The notes under the pieces are model-generated. The model was given only the letters and a program-made list of their open reading frames with translations. It had not been told where the DNA came from and ran no database searches. 64,000 nt of DNA from CBDFGQ01 sp965247295 (lineage in GTDB: Bacteria > Chloroflexota > Dehalococcoidia > Lucifugimonadales > JAGWBF01), in assembly GCA_965247295.1 (NCBI GenBank), contig CBDFGQ010000004.1:302657-366656 (forward strand), given 5' to 3'. The translations under genes were made by a program, and so were the position numbers. Positions 1 to 7,457 of this stretch are shown piece after piece (position 1 is the first letter of the stretch; each line of letters begins with the position of its first letter).

Positions 1-392
1 TGAGTGGAGCTGCCTATGAGTATCTTTGGCGTGATGTACTCAATCACACACAGCGATGTGAGGCCAGCGTCGTTGGGCTCCACTGGCCCGGAGTTGACGT
101 TTGGCGGAGCCAGGGAGATGTCGGTCCGTCCGGCCACCTTGCGCAAATCTTCCAGGTCCAAGAACCCGCTGCAGGTCTCGAATCTGGCGGCTGCGAGCGG
201 GTTGACCGCCTGGCCGACGTCACCGGGGCGGCCTGTGTCTGATCGTTCTGCAGCAGTCGTTGGGGAAGGGGCGGCCGCCGGTTCTCCAGGGTCCGCAGCC
301 TTTCCGTCATCACCGCAGGCTACGAGCAACGTCCCAGCTAGTACCGCGAGTCCGATGGCTTTCGCGAATCGCCGAAACCGCTTGTTCACCAT
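1..392 (-). CDS. Secreted lipoprotein of unknown function (3' end outside window)
   Basis: The frame stays open from an ATG at 392 down to the left edge, so about 130 N-terminal residues are visible. The N-terminus is basic (MVNKRFRRFAKA), followed by a hydrophobic stretch and a lipobox ending L-V-A-C26, so export and lipidation are expected. A Pro/Ala/Thr/Ser-rich linker follows (about residues 30-65). Then comes a folded part with three cysteines in view (including E-T-C-S-G-F-L and S-L-C-V-I-E-Y), weakly reminiscent of actinobacterial DUF3558-type lipoproteins. A Shine-Dalgarno GGAGAGG lies 8 bases before the ATG. The function is not recognised. A longer frame on the opposite strand is antisense noise. 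Confidence 0.7.
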   Translation of the reverse strand, partial: MVNKRFRRFAKAIGLAVLAGTLLVACGDDGKAADPGEPAAAPSPTTAAERSDTGRPGDVGQAVNPLAAARFETCSGFLDLEDLRKVAGRTDISLAPPNVNSGPVEPNDAGLTSLCVIEYITPKILIGSST

Positions 393-1015
393 CGTCTGCA
401 CCTCTCCAGAGATGTTTGGAAAATCGGAAGGACTGCCTAGCACAGAATCCCTACTCACCAAGTTAGTGTATGAACCGACATTTCCCACTATCAAGCTGCC
501 TGGGACCAGGTTACGAATCATCTTCGACGAGAGCCATCGTAGTATCGCTCACGAACGCCGTCAACCACCCAATCAAGCTCACAAAACCATCCGGCGGCGT
601 CTTGAACTGGTGTTCGATGGGCAGCGGAGGTGGCTTTCACCACGTTTGCACTTCCTTCGAACCCCTCCAGGTCCGCACCTTCCCCTTGGTAACCCCTGAT
701 CACCTACGATGACGCCAAGGATATTCGCTATCTTGGTGCTTGATGGAGCCCGGCGTTATACTCCAGCGTACTCCGTCCTGGCGATGTCACGCTTTCTACA
801 TAGGGACCGTGATTATCGCCTGTCACGATTTTACTAATAATCAGTAGTTAAAGGAGAAAGCGTGATACCAGCCCGGTCACGCCCGTATGGGAAAACCGTG
901 ACAGTTATCCTCATCCTCGTGCCCTCCTGGGGGCCCTGATATGTCCCAGATCGCCATGCCGGTTCACACCTCCTCCCCGACTCCGACGCGACGGCACGAT
1001 GAACGTGGCGAGGGT
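393..1015. other. Intergenic region without a recognisable gene; two GTCACG-type repeat units
   Basis: I see no gene here with a ribosome-binding site or family features. At 784-837 two copies of a TGTCACG(C/A)TTT-TAC motif occur in direct orientation, related to the larger array at 7328-7454. A sequence AAAGGAGAAAGC followed by GTG at about 862 could start a very short frame, but that frame closes after 23 codons and resembles nothing known. Confidence 0.4.
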
Positions 1016-1475
1016 GATATAATCAAGCTGCTACAGAGGCTGGCGGACCTTCCTGACTTGACCATCGTGTTGAATCATCTGGAGCGCTGATGCGGACCGG
1101 CCCCTACGGCAACCGCGGCGATGAGGTGATGGCAACCTGGCGGAACGGCATAGACGCGGTGGCGGAATGCCCCAACATCATCATAAAAATGGGCGGGGTA
1201 GGGATGCCCCGCATCGGTTTCGACTGGCACACCCGGGTCAAGCCCGTCGGCTCGCAGGAGTTGGCTGAGTCCATCGCTCCGTATATATTTACTCCATCGA
1301 GAAGTTCGGTCCCAACCGGTGCATGTTCGAGAGCAACTTTCCGGTGGACAAGGTTTCATTTTCCTACAACGTGATGTACAACGCCTTCAAGCGTGTGTCC
1401 CAGGGATATTCGGCATTGGAGCGCGCCGATATGTTCCATGACACGGCGGCTCGGGTGTACCGGATCAACGTATAA
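1016..1475 (+). pseudogene. Amidohydrolase family 2 (TIM-barrel metal hydrolase), C-terminal remnant
   Basis: Translating in successive frames gives the C-terminal third of an amidohydrolase-2 protein. Recognisable pieces are D-L-T-I-V-L-N-H-L, then G-P-Y-G-N-R-G-D-E-V plus C-P-N-I-I-I-K-M-G-G-V-G-M-P, and then R-C-M-F-E-S-N-F-P-V-D-K. The last piece carries the conserved FESNFPVD block. The gene has lost its N-terminal two thirds. It carries a stop/frameshift at about 1089 (TGA just after L-N-H-L-E-R) and a second frameshift near 1285. The terminal block closes at TAA 1473-1475. It is a dead fragment of a catabolic hydrolase; the neighbouring SDR and methyltransferase are damaged too. Confidence 0.8.
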
Positions 1476-1596
1476 CGGGCTGAAGGCTATCCACCGAGCA
1501 AAGCTCCTAAGGCGGTCGAATAGAGTGATCGCGCTTTAATCGCCATCCTGTCGAGGGGATTTGGACGGACGGGTCTTATTACCGGAGGAACGGCCA

Positions 1597-2356
1597 ATGA
1601 GTTCAACGGGGACAAGTCGCTATCGTTACGGGGGCGGGGACCGGTGTTGGGAAACATACCGCGCTGGCACTTTTGAAGGACGGGTACTCGGTCGCTCTGG
1701 CAGGGCGACGGGCGGAGCTGCTGGAGATGACTGCGGCTGAGGCGGGACCGGCTGCTTCCCGGACCCTTGTGTCGCCCACCGATGTGAGCGACCCCGCCTC
1801 CGTTCGCGCATTGTTCGCCAGCACCAAGGAAAGGTTTGGCCGCCTCGACATTCTGTTTAACAACGCGGGTACCGGCGCGCCCTCCATCCCCCTCAAGGAC
1901 CTGACCTTCGAGCAGTGGAAATCCGTGGTGGACGTCAACCTGACCGGGGCGTTTTTGTGTACTCAGGAAGCGTTTCGCATAATGAAGAGTCAGCACCCCC
2001 AGGGCGGCCGGATTATCAACAATGGCTCCATATCGGCCCAAGTGCCCAGGCCCAACTCCGCGCCCTACACGGCCACCAAGCACGGCATGACCGGGCTCAC
2101 CAAGTCAACATCGCTGGATGGACGCAAATACGACATTGCTTGCGGCCAAATTGACATTGGCAACGCGGCGACCGAGATGTCGGCCGCCATGGCCGAAGGG
2201 GTGCTGCAGGCCCACGGGGCGGTCTCCCCTGAGCCCAGATTCGACCTGGACCATGTGGCCCGTGCTGTAGTGTACATGGCCAGTCTGCCGTTGGATGCCA
2301 ACGTCCAGTTCATGACCGTTATGGCGACCAAGATGCCTTATATCGGACGAGGCTGA
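1597..2356 (+). pseudogene. Short-chain dehydrogenase/reductase with an N-terminal frameshift
   Basis: The ATG at 1597 has a good ribosome-binding site (GGAGGAA). After about five codons one extra A (near 1611) shifts the frame. Removing it restores a continuous SDR of about 252 residues with the Rossmann motif T-G-A-G-T-G-V-G, then N-N-A-G, a catalytic serine in N-G-S-I-S, and Y-T-A-T-K. The remainder (from the ATG at 1673) is open to TGA 2356 and lacks only the cofactor motif. By family it would be an NAD(P)-dependent oxidoreductase of the 3-oxoacyl-ACP-reductase type; the substrate is unknown. A single-base sequencing error would give the same picture. Confidence 0.8.
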
Positions 2357-2365
2357 TGGAGGGGC

Positions 2366-2789
2366 GTGGGCCGGTGCCTCGCCGGGCCGGGATACCGGGA
2401 CCTGGTGGCCATGGACCTGTGCCACGGCATGCCGGAGGAGGCTCGCCGGAAGAAGGTGTACCGAGAGCTGCACCGCATGGTCATGGGGGAGCCCCGAGAC
2501 TTCCCCAGTGACTCCTTTGATGCCGTGGTGAGCGTGGGGCCCCTGACCGTGGGCCACGCCCCGGCCAGCTCCCTGGACGAGCTGGTCCGCATCACCAGGC
2601 CCGGCGGCCACATCGTTTTTACCCTACGGCCGGACGTGTACCAGACCGGCGGCTTCAAGGAGCCTGGAGCGGGCGGGCAGGTGGGAGCTGGTGGAGGTAA
2701 GCGAGCCCTTCCGGCCCCTGCCCAAGGGAGAGCCGGAGGTGTACCACCAGGTCTGGGTCTACCGGGACAGCCCACCGGCCTCGGCGTGA
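2366..2789 (+). pseudogene. Class I SAM-dependent methyltransferase fragment (duplicate copy 1)
   Basis: This segment encodes G-Y-R-D-L-V-A-M-D-L, then D-F-P-S-D-S-F-D-A-V-V-S-V-G and R-I-T-R-P-G-G-H-I-V-F-T-L-R, which are motifs II-V of a small-molecule methyltransferase. It is nearly the same as the copy at 13882-14443 on the other strand. The N-terminus with SAM motif I is absent. Near 2660 a small deletion shifts the frame; in the next frame the tail E-V-S-E-P-F and V-Y-H-Q-V-W-V-Y continues to TGA 2787-2789. It starts directly after the SDR stop, so the joint looks like a recombination scar. Confidence 0.75.
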
Positions 2790-3116
2790 CGTAGCAGGCC
2801 CGAGAGGCCGCCAATAGGGTCAGTTCGGCATTCTCGGGAGAGCCGGTTGAGCAGGAGCCAGCAACGTGTCGTGGCCGACCGGGACCGCAAGGAGTACCCC
2901 GAGGGCTTGGCTGGCGGGTCTGCATCAAGTAATCGCGTGAAACCCCTTGGTGTCCCCTTCAGCCTTGAGATGGCCCTGGCTGCTTGATGAATACAAACCT
3001 GTGAGCGAACATCTGCCCTTACAATTGTGCACCGTGGAACTCGACCTTTAGGACGGGGAGTTCGGGGCTACCTTGTCTACAGCACACCCGGTCTATTTCC
3101 TCTGCTGGAGGTAGTC
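2790..3116. other. Intergenic stretch, nothing recognised
   Basis: I find no gene, RNA or repeat that can be supported. Short open frames occur but have no ribosome-binding sites and no recognisable motifs. The stretch may hold further remnants from the rearrangement that left the methyltransferase fragment. Confidence 0.3.
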
Positions 3117-3596
3117 CTACGCGGCAGGAATCAGCCTCCAGGCATCGGTAGCGGTGAGAGGCTCTGAACCTGTCTGAGAGACCGTGATAGTGAGTTGAAT
3201 TAGAGCTAAGGTCCCGAAGAGCGAGGTGTTGGTCTTCACTCTGATACTATTCCCTTCATCATCTACCTCGACCTCAGTGACATCCATACCTGAGATGTCG
3301 CTTACGAATTGGGGGCTCAACGCAAGACGGGCAGAAAGTCCACCGTTCATGGGTTCCCATGAAGCCGCCTCCAGCATATTCTCACCCGTCCCAAGGGTCA
3401 CCATGCTTACATGGTCTGGTTCAAGAAGCGGACCATCAATATAGACAGTTATAAGTTGGCTCAGCGCTTCTACCACAAGGTTAGGATTTATATCGGCTAC
3501 GAGCCGAAGGACGCCCCCGACTGCGGACACAAACGAACGCTCTGGAAGTGCGGGGTTACAAAGGCCTATAATAGTAGGGCGAGACGAGGCGGCCAT
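3117..3596 (-). CDS. Hypothetical protein of about 159 residues
   Basis: I do not recognise the family. The frame extends upstream to an ATG at 3692, but ATG 3596 (M-A-A-S-S-R-P-T) looks the more natural start; neither has a clear ribosome-binding site. The sequence alternates hydrophobic and polar residues as in a beta-rich or alpha/beta soluble protein, with an acidic segment (V-E-V-D-D-E-G-N) near residue 115. It has no signal peptide or membrane segment. It is divergent from the cyclase gene beginning at 3624, and both may share the short region between them. Confidence 0.5.
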   Translation of the reverse strand: MAASSRPTIIGLCNPALPERSFVSAVGGVLRLVADINPNLVVEALSQLITVYIDGPLLEPDHVSMVTLGTGENMLEAASWEPMNGGLSARLALSPQFVSDISGMDVTEVEVDDEGNSIRVKTNTSLFGTLALIQLTITVSQTGSEPLTATDAWRLIPAA

Positions 3597-3623
3597 CAGC
3601 GATAGTGCATGTGGAGGACCTTT

Positions 3624-4412
3624 GTGACAACTCCAGACGACATCCAGCCGGAAGTTGTAGACATGTGGCACCACGTGCTCACTCACGGGCACAGCACCCG
3701 GCTGGCGATGCTCCCGGGCACGTCTCGGTGCGCAGTATGCCGCATCCCAACCGGGGGTGTTGGCGGCCTATTGCTGAAGCCCTTCGGACGCGGGGCTTCC
3801 CGCAAGAGTACGAAGCTGTGCAATCTCTGAGAGGTGCAGCTGCCCCCGGGCGGGGCAGAGGTCGATGTCGCGGTACTGTTTGCCGACGTCCGGGGCTCAA
3901 CGGCCCTGGGAGAGAGCATGGGGCCGGGGAAGTTCGCTATGTTGCTGAATCGCTTCTACGGGGCCGCGACCAACGGCCTCTCGGCCCACGACGCCATAAT
4001 CGATAAGTTGATAGGCGATGAGGTGATGGCCCTCTTCATCCCCGGGTCGGCCGGACAGGCGTATCGTCGCGCGTCCGTTCTAGCCGCGGAGGCCGTCATT
4101 CGCGCGGTGGGTTACGGCACCGACGAAGAGCCCTGGATGCCGGTTGGGATAGGTGTACATGCGGGACCAGCCTATGTCGGCAAGGTTGGCTCCGGCAACG
4201 TCAACGACTTCACAGCCCTGGGCGATACGGTCAACGTCGCGGCGCGATTACAGGCCGAGGCCGTGGCGGGGGAGATCGTGATCAGCGAACCCGTCTACCA
4301 GGAGGTGGCTACGCGGTATCCAGACCTCGAGCAGCAGGCGGTCACGCTGCGAGGGGAAAATGAACCCTTCTCCGTTAGGACCATCCGTCCCGAGAACCTC
4401 CAGATAGCCTAG
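3624..4412 (+). pseudogene. Class III adenylate/guanylate cyclase interrupted by an in-frame TGA
   Basis: GTG 3624 has GGAGG seven bases upstream. An N-terminal part of about 68 residues has C36-x2-C39 and then C66-N-L before TGA (3828-3830). The frame continues without a shift into a complete class III cyclase domain. Visible residues are the first metal Asp in F-A-D-V-R-G-S-T, the second in I-D-K-L-I-G-D-E-V-M (which also holds the base-selecting Lys), and the transition-state Asn/Arg in A-L-G-D-T-V-N-V-A-A-R-L. Relatives as I recall them have a second C-x2-C, so the TGA replaces the fourth cysteine of a presumed zinc site. If the stop is real, a truncated catalytic protein could start at ATG 3834 (192 residues). 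A hairpin terminator follows at 4454. Confidence 0.75.
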
Positions 4413-4453
4413 AAGCCGAAGCTGCACCCCGTTCGTACAAGCTCTCGTTACAC

Positions 4454-4479
4454 AGGGCGGTCGCAATGGCGACCGCCCT
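4454..4479 (+). terminator. Rho-independent-type hairpin after the cyclase gene
   Basis: A perfect 11-bp inverted repeat, AGGGCGGTCGC / GCGACCGCCCT, encloses a 4-base AATG loop 41 bases after the cyclase stop. The tail CTCTTACC is only weakly U-rich, so termination may be partial. Confidence 0.65.
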
Positions 4480-4570
4480 CTCTTACCAAAAAGGGATTTG
4501 CCTCCCTCGGGAGTTAGGCTCTGAGCTAATTATTGTTTGCAACCAGCAGACAAGGGACACAGTGGAAGCC

Positions 4571-4595
4571 AGGGGTTCGAACCCCCTCGGGTGGC
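4571..4595 (+). other. tRNA 3'-end fragment (T-arm plus acceptor strand), possible integration scar
   Basis: The stem-loop AGGGG-TTCGAAC-CCCCT is a canonical tRNA T-arm, followed by seven bases (CGGGTGG) in the position of the 3' acceptor strand. No matching 5' acceptor strand, D-arm or anticodon arm lies within 90 bases upstream. It is therefore not a working tRNA but the kind of 3' fragment that integrases leave or carry. The phage-like genes begin at 5114, so it could mark one edge of that element. Confidence 0.45.
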
Positions 4596-5113
4596 TCAAG
4601 GCCTTGATACCCTGGCGGGGAGGGCCTAATGCGACGGACAGCGGCCAGGAGTGGCGTCAGTATACGCTAAAAATAATCGGCTCTATGAGTCGAGCTATGG
4701 AAAGTTCCACATCTGGCCTAGATACTGGCCTGGTCCGCGGAGGGATTGCCGGCCGTGTGGAGCTGAAAGAGCTGGGCAAAACCCGGTTACAGTATTCGTA
4801 ACCAGCAACTCGTCTGCATCCGGCAGACTTCGTTGCATGCGGCGGACGTGGATCTCGACGGCCGTGAATTTCGGGGGCAGGGCACGCATGGCCCCTTGGG
4901 CACGTTATGTGAGGCTGGCAGGCACCGAGAGATCTACCTGGATGATCTCCACTATCTGGCCGACGCTTGCTTTGATTCCGACCTTCATAGCCCCGCCTCA
5001 TAGTTCTTGGGAGAACCAGAAAATCTAGTACTGATTTAGAATGCCGCGAAGACGCTGAGATCAGGGCAATCTACGAAGCCGGTAAAGCGGCCAAGATCAA
5101 GCTCTAACCTGCA
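4596..5113. other. Region between tRNA-like scar and terminase; possible gene-end remnant
   Basis: No complete gene is apparent. Just before the convergent terminase gene, the plus strand reads R-E-D-A-E-I-R-A-I-Y-E-A-G-K-A-A-K-I-K-L followed by TAA at about 5105. This has the composition of a genuine protein C-terminus, but I found no start or upstream coding sequence in the same frame. Confidence 0.25.
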
Positions 5114-5773
5114 CTAGAACTCATGCCACGGACGGTGGTTCGGCTTCCAGGCAATAGAACCTGCCTCGGCCCACCGGCTTGGCTGGCGCTCGCTCAGAAT
5201 CTTCGCCCCGCTACCGTACCTCTCCCCATACCAACAGGCGAGTGCAGTGGCCAGCACGAGGTCATCGTGGGCCCCTTCCCGCCAGGTGCCGTAGCTGTCG
5301 TGGCCGGTGTCGGAGATCCTCACCCGGAAGTCCAGTAGTTCGTCGATGAGGGTCTGAGCTTCCGGCAACCCCTCTGCCAGCTTCAGCCGCCCGGTCTGTA
5401 ATAGTACCTGCATGATTGATACCAGGTCCCGCTTGGGTACCCTCCAAGAATTTCCCTCATGGTTGACGGCCTCCCCACCGGTTATGGTGACGGCCACGGG
5501 AGAAAGCCCTCCTTGCCGCAGCAGGTCCACGACCGGAGTTCCCACCCCCGTGGCGTCGACTACCAGCCTATTGCACCCCTTCAACGCATCTTTGGCCAGA
5601 AGCTCTTTTACGTGAGCTATCACTATCGGGTAGGGTGTCCCTAAGGGAAAGCGCTCTAGGTATCGCAGGTGGTGAAGGGGCTTTTCCCCATTGACCGGTA
5701 CCAGCTCCAGCACGACCAGGGCTGTATAGTCCCGGGATTGGCCCAGATCGCGTCCGATGAAGAAGCTGCTCAT
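5114..5773 (-). CDS. Terminase large subunit, nuclease part (separate gene)
   Basis: 219 residues from an ATG that overlaps the stop of the ATPase gene as ATGA (5770-5773). The start M-S-S-F-F-I-G-R-D-L-G-Q-S-R-D-Y-T-A-L resembles the first acidic strand of the RNase H-fold terminase nuclease. V-V-D-A-T-G-V-G and a C-terminal H-D-D-L-V-L-A-T-A-L give the further conserved acidic residues. The role would be cutting concatemeric phage DNA during head packaging. The frame is intact. The frame also runs upstream to 5947, but the ATGA overlap is a better start. It is the last visible gene of the minus-strand phage cluster. Confidence 0.75.
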   Translation of the reverse strand: MSSFFIGRDLGQSRDYTALVVLELVPVNGEKPLHHLRYLERFPLGTPYPIVIAHVKELLAKDALKGCNRLVVDATGVGTPVVDLLRQGGLSPVAVTITGGEAVNHEGNSWRVPKRDLVSIMQVLLQTGRLKLAEGLPEAQTLIDELLDFRVRISDTGHDSYGTWREGAHDDLVLATALACWYGERYGSGAKILSERQPSRWAEAGSIAWKPNHRPWHEF

Positions 5774-6525
5774 CCGGTACCCCCGAATAATGGTTTCACG
5801 TCGGCAGTAATGGCACCCACCACCTGGTCGTAGGTAAACACCGAGTCCAGAGGTTCCACGAACTCGCACAGGTACTCCTGGCGGTACCACCAGTCGCCCA
5901 GGCTCCCCTGTTCCTCCTCCAAGAACGCTGGGGTTATCCTGGGGCACTCGGTCGCCTTTACTTCAACCCGGGCCCAGACGTCTCCCCCGTTAGCCCACTC
6001 CTCAAAGAAGTGGGCCCGCTTCCCGAAGGGGGTGGACATGAGTACCAGCCTGCCCCCAGAAACCGCCAGCATCGGCCTGACTGCCCGGTAGAGCTCATCG
6101 GGGACCCTGGCCGCTTCGTCTTCGATGATCAGATCAACGCCGGAGAACCCGCGGACCGTGCCTTCCTTGCTGGGAAGGGACACTATCCGCGACCCGCTCT
6201 CCAGGCGGAGGCTCAACCGGTTATCCTCGGTCAGGTTAGGCTTCAGTGCGAGTCTGTCTAACAGGTCGGTGACTTTGCGGAAAAGCTCCCCTGACTGCCT
6301 CAGCGATGGGCTCACCAACAGCACTAGACTCCCGGGGTAATATAGGGCCCTGTGGAGCCCCAGGATGGCCGCCGTGGTGCTCTTGCCACTCTGGCGGCAG
6401 CAGTTCAGGATTAGCCGCTTCCCATTCCAGCCTAGGGCCTGGGCTTGCCACTCGTCGGGGACAAAGCCAAGGGCCTACTGCGCGAAAGCCGCAGGGTTCA
6501 GGGCCATCGCCAGATCACTACCCAT
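5770..6525 (-). pseudogene. Terminase large subunit, ATPase part, with an in-frame amber codon
   Basis: From ATG 6525 the frame reads M-G-S-D-L-A-M-A-L-N-P-A-A-F-A-Q, then TAG (6475-6477), then without a frame change A-L-G-F-V-P-D-E-W-Q. The Walker A C-R-Q-S-G-K-S-T and the phage-packaging block G-S-R-I-V-S-L-P with V-D-L-I-I-E-D-E-A-A (Walker B) follow. The stop lies before Walker A, so no downstream start rescues the ATPase. It ends with TGA overlapping the nuclease gene. The first codons overlap the end of the small-subunit gene (6518). CAG-to-TAG is the simplest cause of the lesion. The motor is probably dead in this copy. Confidence 0.75.
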
Positions 6526-7178
6526 GGTAACCATTTAGCGCCTCCAGCACCGACTGTCGGGCATTGGGGTGTGGCTCCAATGCCGTCAGTATCTTGGTCC
6601 TCAATGAAACCCACTCGGGTGCCACGAGGACGTTCACCGTCTGCCCCTCATTCAGCTGCCCTAGCAGGCTGCTGAAAAACTCTGAGGTCTACTCAGGACT
6701 CAAAGCGGGTCGACGATAAGCGACGCCACATTGCGCTTCCTGCACCAATAGCTCTAAACAAACTATGATATGACGGATATCGCTGGACTACTTGACGCTC
6801 CACCCACCACGTCTGTACGCCTTGCCCTTTTTCCGCAGCCTGCTAGCAGCCTTGCCAGTAGTTCCAGGTTGCCCCGGGCTTCTCATATGGCGGCCAATGC
6901 AGCCCGCAAGTCCCCAGCGGCTTCCGCGAGCCCCAAAATGGAAAGAGCCCTGGCCTGGAGGAAATGTACCTGGTCCAAGAGGGTGTCACCCTGCGCCACT
7001 TCTTGCGCGTATCGAGCCTTCAGCAAAGAAGTGGGTAGATGGTCGGCCTTGTGGCGAAACAGGGCCGTCGCTGAGGTTCCGAAACGTTCCGCTATGTTGC
7101 GAAACGGGCCACAGCTACTAGAGCCTGGTTAACGTGGTCCCGCTCAGGGTGGGCGCAGATGGTACAGCGCCTAGGCAT
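6518..7178 (-). pseudogene. Terminase small subunit, interrupted by a MITE and point lesions
   Basis: ATG 7178 begins M-P-R-R-C-T-I-C-A-H-P-E-R-D-H-V-N-Q-A-L, a zinc-knuckle-like N-terminus. A one-base deletion at about 7117 shifts to the frame R-N-I-A-E-R-F-G-T-S-A-T-A-L-F-R-H-K, a DNA-binding helix-turn-helix. Later R-A-A-L-A-A-I is followed by TGA where relatives have Arg (CGA to TGA). The 186-bp MITE splits L-L-A-R-L-L from G-Q-L-N-E-G. Removing the MITE and one CTAG restores the frame exactly, through V-N-V-L-V-A-P-E-W to TAG 6518-6520. It would recognise phage DNA for the ATPase encoded next. Confidence 0.75.
6661..6846 (+). mobile_element. 186-bp MITE, copy 1 (inside terminase small-subunit gene)
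   Basis: The ends are imperfect inverted repeats, CTAGCAGGCTGCTGAAAAA on the left and the complement of CTAGCAGGCTGCGGAAAAA on the right. The same 186-bp sequence recurs at 8218-8403 (inverted) and 17994-18179, differing by only a base or so. The host frame is restored if the element plus one CTAG is removed, so CTAG is the duplicated or palindromic target. It encodes no transposase and must be moved in trans. The ends and target suit an IS5- or IS630-type enzyme, but no such transposase is in this window. Confidence 0.85.
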
Positions 7179-7457
7179 TCCCAATCAGTTCCTTGAAGAA
7201 TTGGACTAACCGCATTATTGTTGACCCTCCGTGTTGGATCGCAGATTCGAAAGCCTGATGAGCCCATCATGTAGACTCTCTCGGCGCCAAGGGCCGGTCA
7301 CCGACCACTTGACTGCTACGCTGCCTGTGTCACGTTTCTACATAGCCGCCCTGTCACGATTTTACATAGGACTACCCGGTCACGTTTTTCCAATATAACT
7401 AACATATGTAGAAACGTGACGACGTATTTCTCCAGGGCATGTAAAAACGTGACACGG
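7179..7457. other. Intergenic region of the phage remnant
   Basis: Apart from the TGTCACG array listed separately, I see no gene in this stretch. It separates the small-subunit start at 7178 from the end of the wHTH/zinc-ribbon gene at 7458. Confidence 0.4.
7328..7454. repeat. Array of five 17-18-bp TGTCACG-TTTCTACATAG units, three direct then two inverted
   Basis: Units: TGTCACGTTTCTACATAG (7328), TGTCACGATTTTACATAG (7352), a degenerate GGTCACGTTTTTCCA (7378), then inverted TATGTAGAAACGTGAC (7405) and CATGTAAAAACGTGACA (7438). Direct spacing is about 24-26 bases. Two related direct units lie at 784 and 818. Several spaced transposase-binding sites with TG/CA outer bases are typical of IS21-like termini. 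Here the left-type and right-type ends face each other with no transposase between, as at an abutted or internally deleted element. A regulator-binding array is the alternative. Confidence 0.55.

Noticed and set aside
4..699. 231-residue open frame on the plus strand at the left edge
   Set aside because: The opposite strand encodes a lipoprotein with signal peptide and ribosome-binding site over the same DNA.
4466..4801. 111-residue plus-strand frame after the cyclase terminator
   Set aside because: It starts inside the terminator hairpin, spans the tRNA-like fragment and has no protein-like features.
6770..7132. 120-residue plus-strand frame starting in MITE copy 1
   Set aside because: Most of it is antisense to the terminase small-subunit gene; only the MITE part provides its start.
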